A stretch of 5,649 nt of DNA, taken from positions 1-5,649 of the forward strand of contig DKTP01000039.1 in NCBI GenBank assembly GCA_002473085.1, given 5' to 3'. The translations under genes were made by a program, and so were the position numbers. The stretch comes from Anaerolineales bacterium UBA7227 (lineage in GTDB: Bacteria; Chloroflexota; Anaerolineae; Anaerolineales; Villigracilaceae). Below the pieces are notes generated by a model, which saw nothing but the letters and a program-made list of their open reading frames with translations, did not search any database and had not been told where the DNA came from. Below are positions 5,626 to 5,649 of this stretch, piece by piece. The stretch's first letter is position 1. The number at the start of each line of letters is the position of its first letter.

Positions 5626-5649
5626 ATGCACGCCCTGATTCACCAACTG
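5626..5649 (+). CDS. Possible 5' end of an unidentified gene (first 8 codons)
   Basis: After GAGGAG and a five-base spacer, the frame ATG CAC GCC CTG ATT CAC CAA CTG gives MHALIHQL before the window ends. Eight residues are too few for any family call. The same frame is open back to base 5494, but the residues there are arginine- and proline-rich and look non-coding, so the start at 5626 is preferred. The gene would point away from the truncated esterase and lies on the far side of the junction, so it may belong to an inserted or foreign segment. Support rests on the ribosome site alone. Confidence 0.35.

Noticed and set aside
5505..5627. N-terminal extension of the hydrolase fragment from the ATG at 5627
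   Set aside because: These 41 residues are Arg-rich with no resemblance to the part of the esterase fold expected there, so they are probably read-through beyond the breakpoint.
1..5649. A defence, CRISPR or novel multi-gene system
   Set aside because: The genes belong to well-known, unrelated families with separate promoters. No repeat array, nuclease, reverse transcriptase or toxin-antitoxin pair was seen.

Overview
The window reads as a piece of a moderately high-GC bacterial chromosome, most likely from a Chloroflexota (Anaerolineae-type) genome. That placement is an inference from the style of the alpha-2-macroglobulin C-terminus, the solitary single-domain homocysteine methyltransferase and the gene mix; no rRNA or other phylogenetic marker is present. 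No rRNA, tRNA, CRISPR array or complete mobile element was seen.

Layout from left to right. (1) The 3' end of a large secreted bacterial alpha-2-macroglobulin gene, entering from the left edge on the + strand: the end of the thioester (helical toroid) domain and the C-terminal MG10-like domain. (2) fabD (malonyl-CoA:ACP transacylase), + strand, 80 bases further on. The gap holds a TATAAT box overlapping a perfect 13-bp inverted repeat. (3) aspA (aspartate ammonia-lyase), - strand, convergent with fabD, with two hairpins in the short gap between the stops. aspA is visibly less GC-rich than its neighbours and has its own extended -10 promoter. (4) A roughly 195-base gap with the aspA promoter and a strong T-tract hairpin. 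(5) A - strand pair: a single-domain homocysteine S-methyltransferase (PF02574 type) followed by a 72-residue two-helix membrane protein that may be the relic of a larger transporter or flippase. (6) A broken alpha/beta-hydrolase esterase, - strand, of which only the last ~80 residues are present. Homology stops abruptly near base 5500 next to a 22-base near-perfect palindrome. Beyond it lies sequence of another character, with what looks like the start (GAGGAG then ATG) of a rightward gene running off the edge.

Most of the content is housekeeping: fatty acid synthesis initiation (FabD), aspartate/fumarate interconversion (AspA), methyl transfer to homocysteine or a related thiol, and an envelope-defence or protease-trap protein (A2M). 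These genes do not form one pathway. They look like four or five separate transcription units, each with its own promoter-like or terminator-like signals. I do not see a convincing undescribed system. The spots most worth a second look are the right-hand junction with the truncated esterase, the palindrome over the fabD promoter, and the compositional island of aspA.
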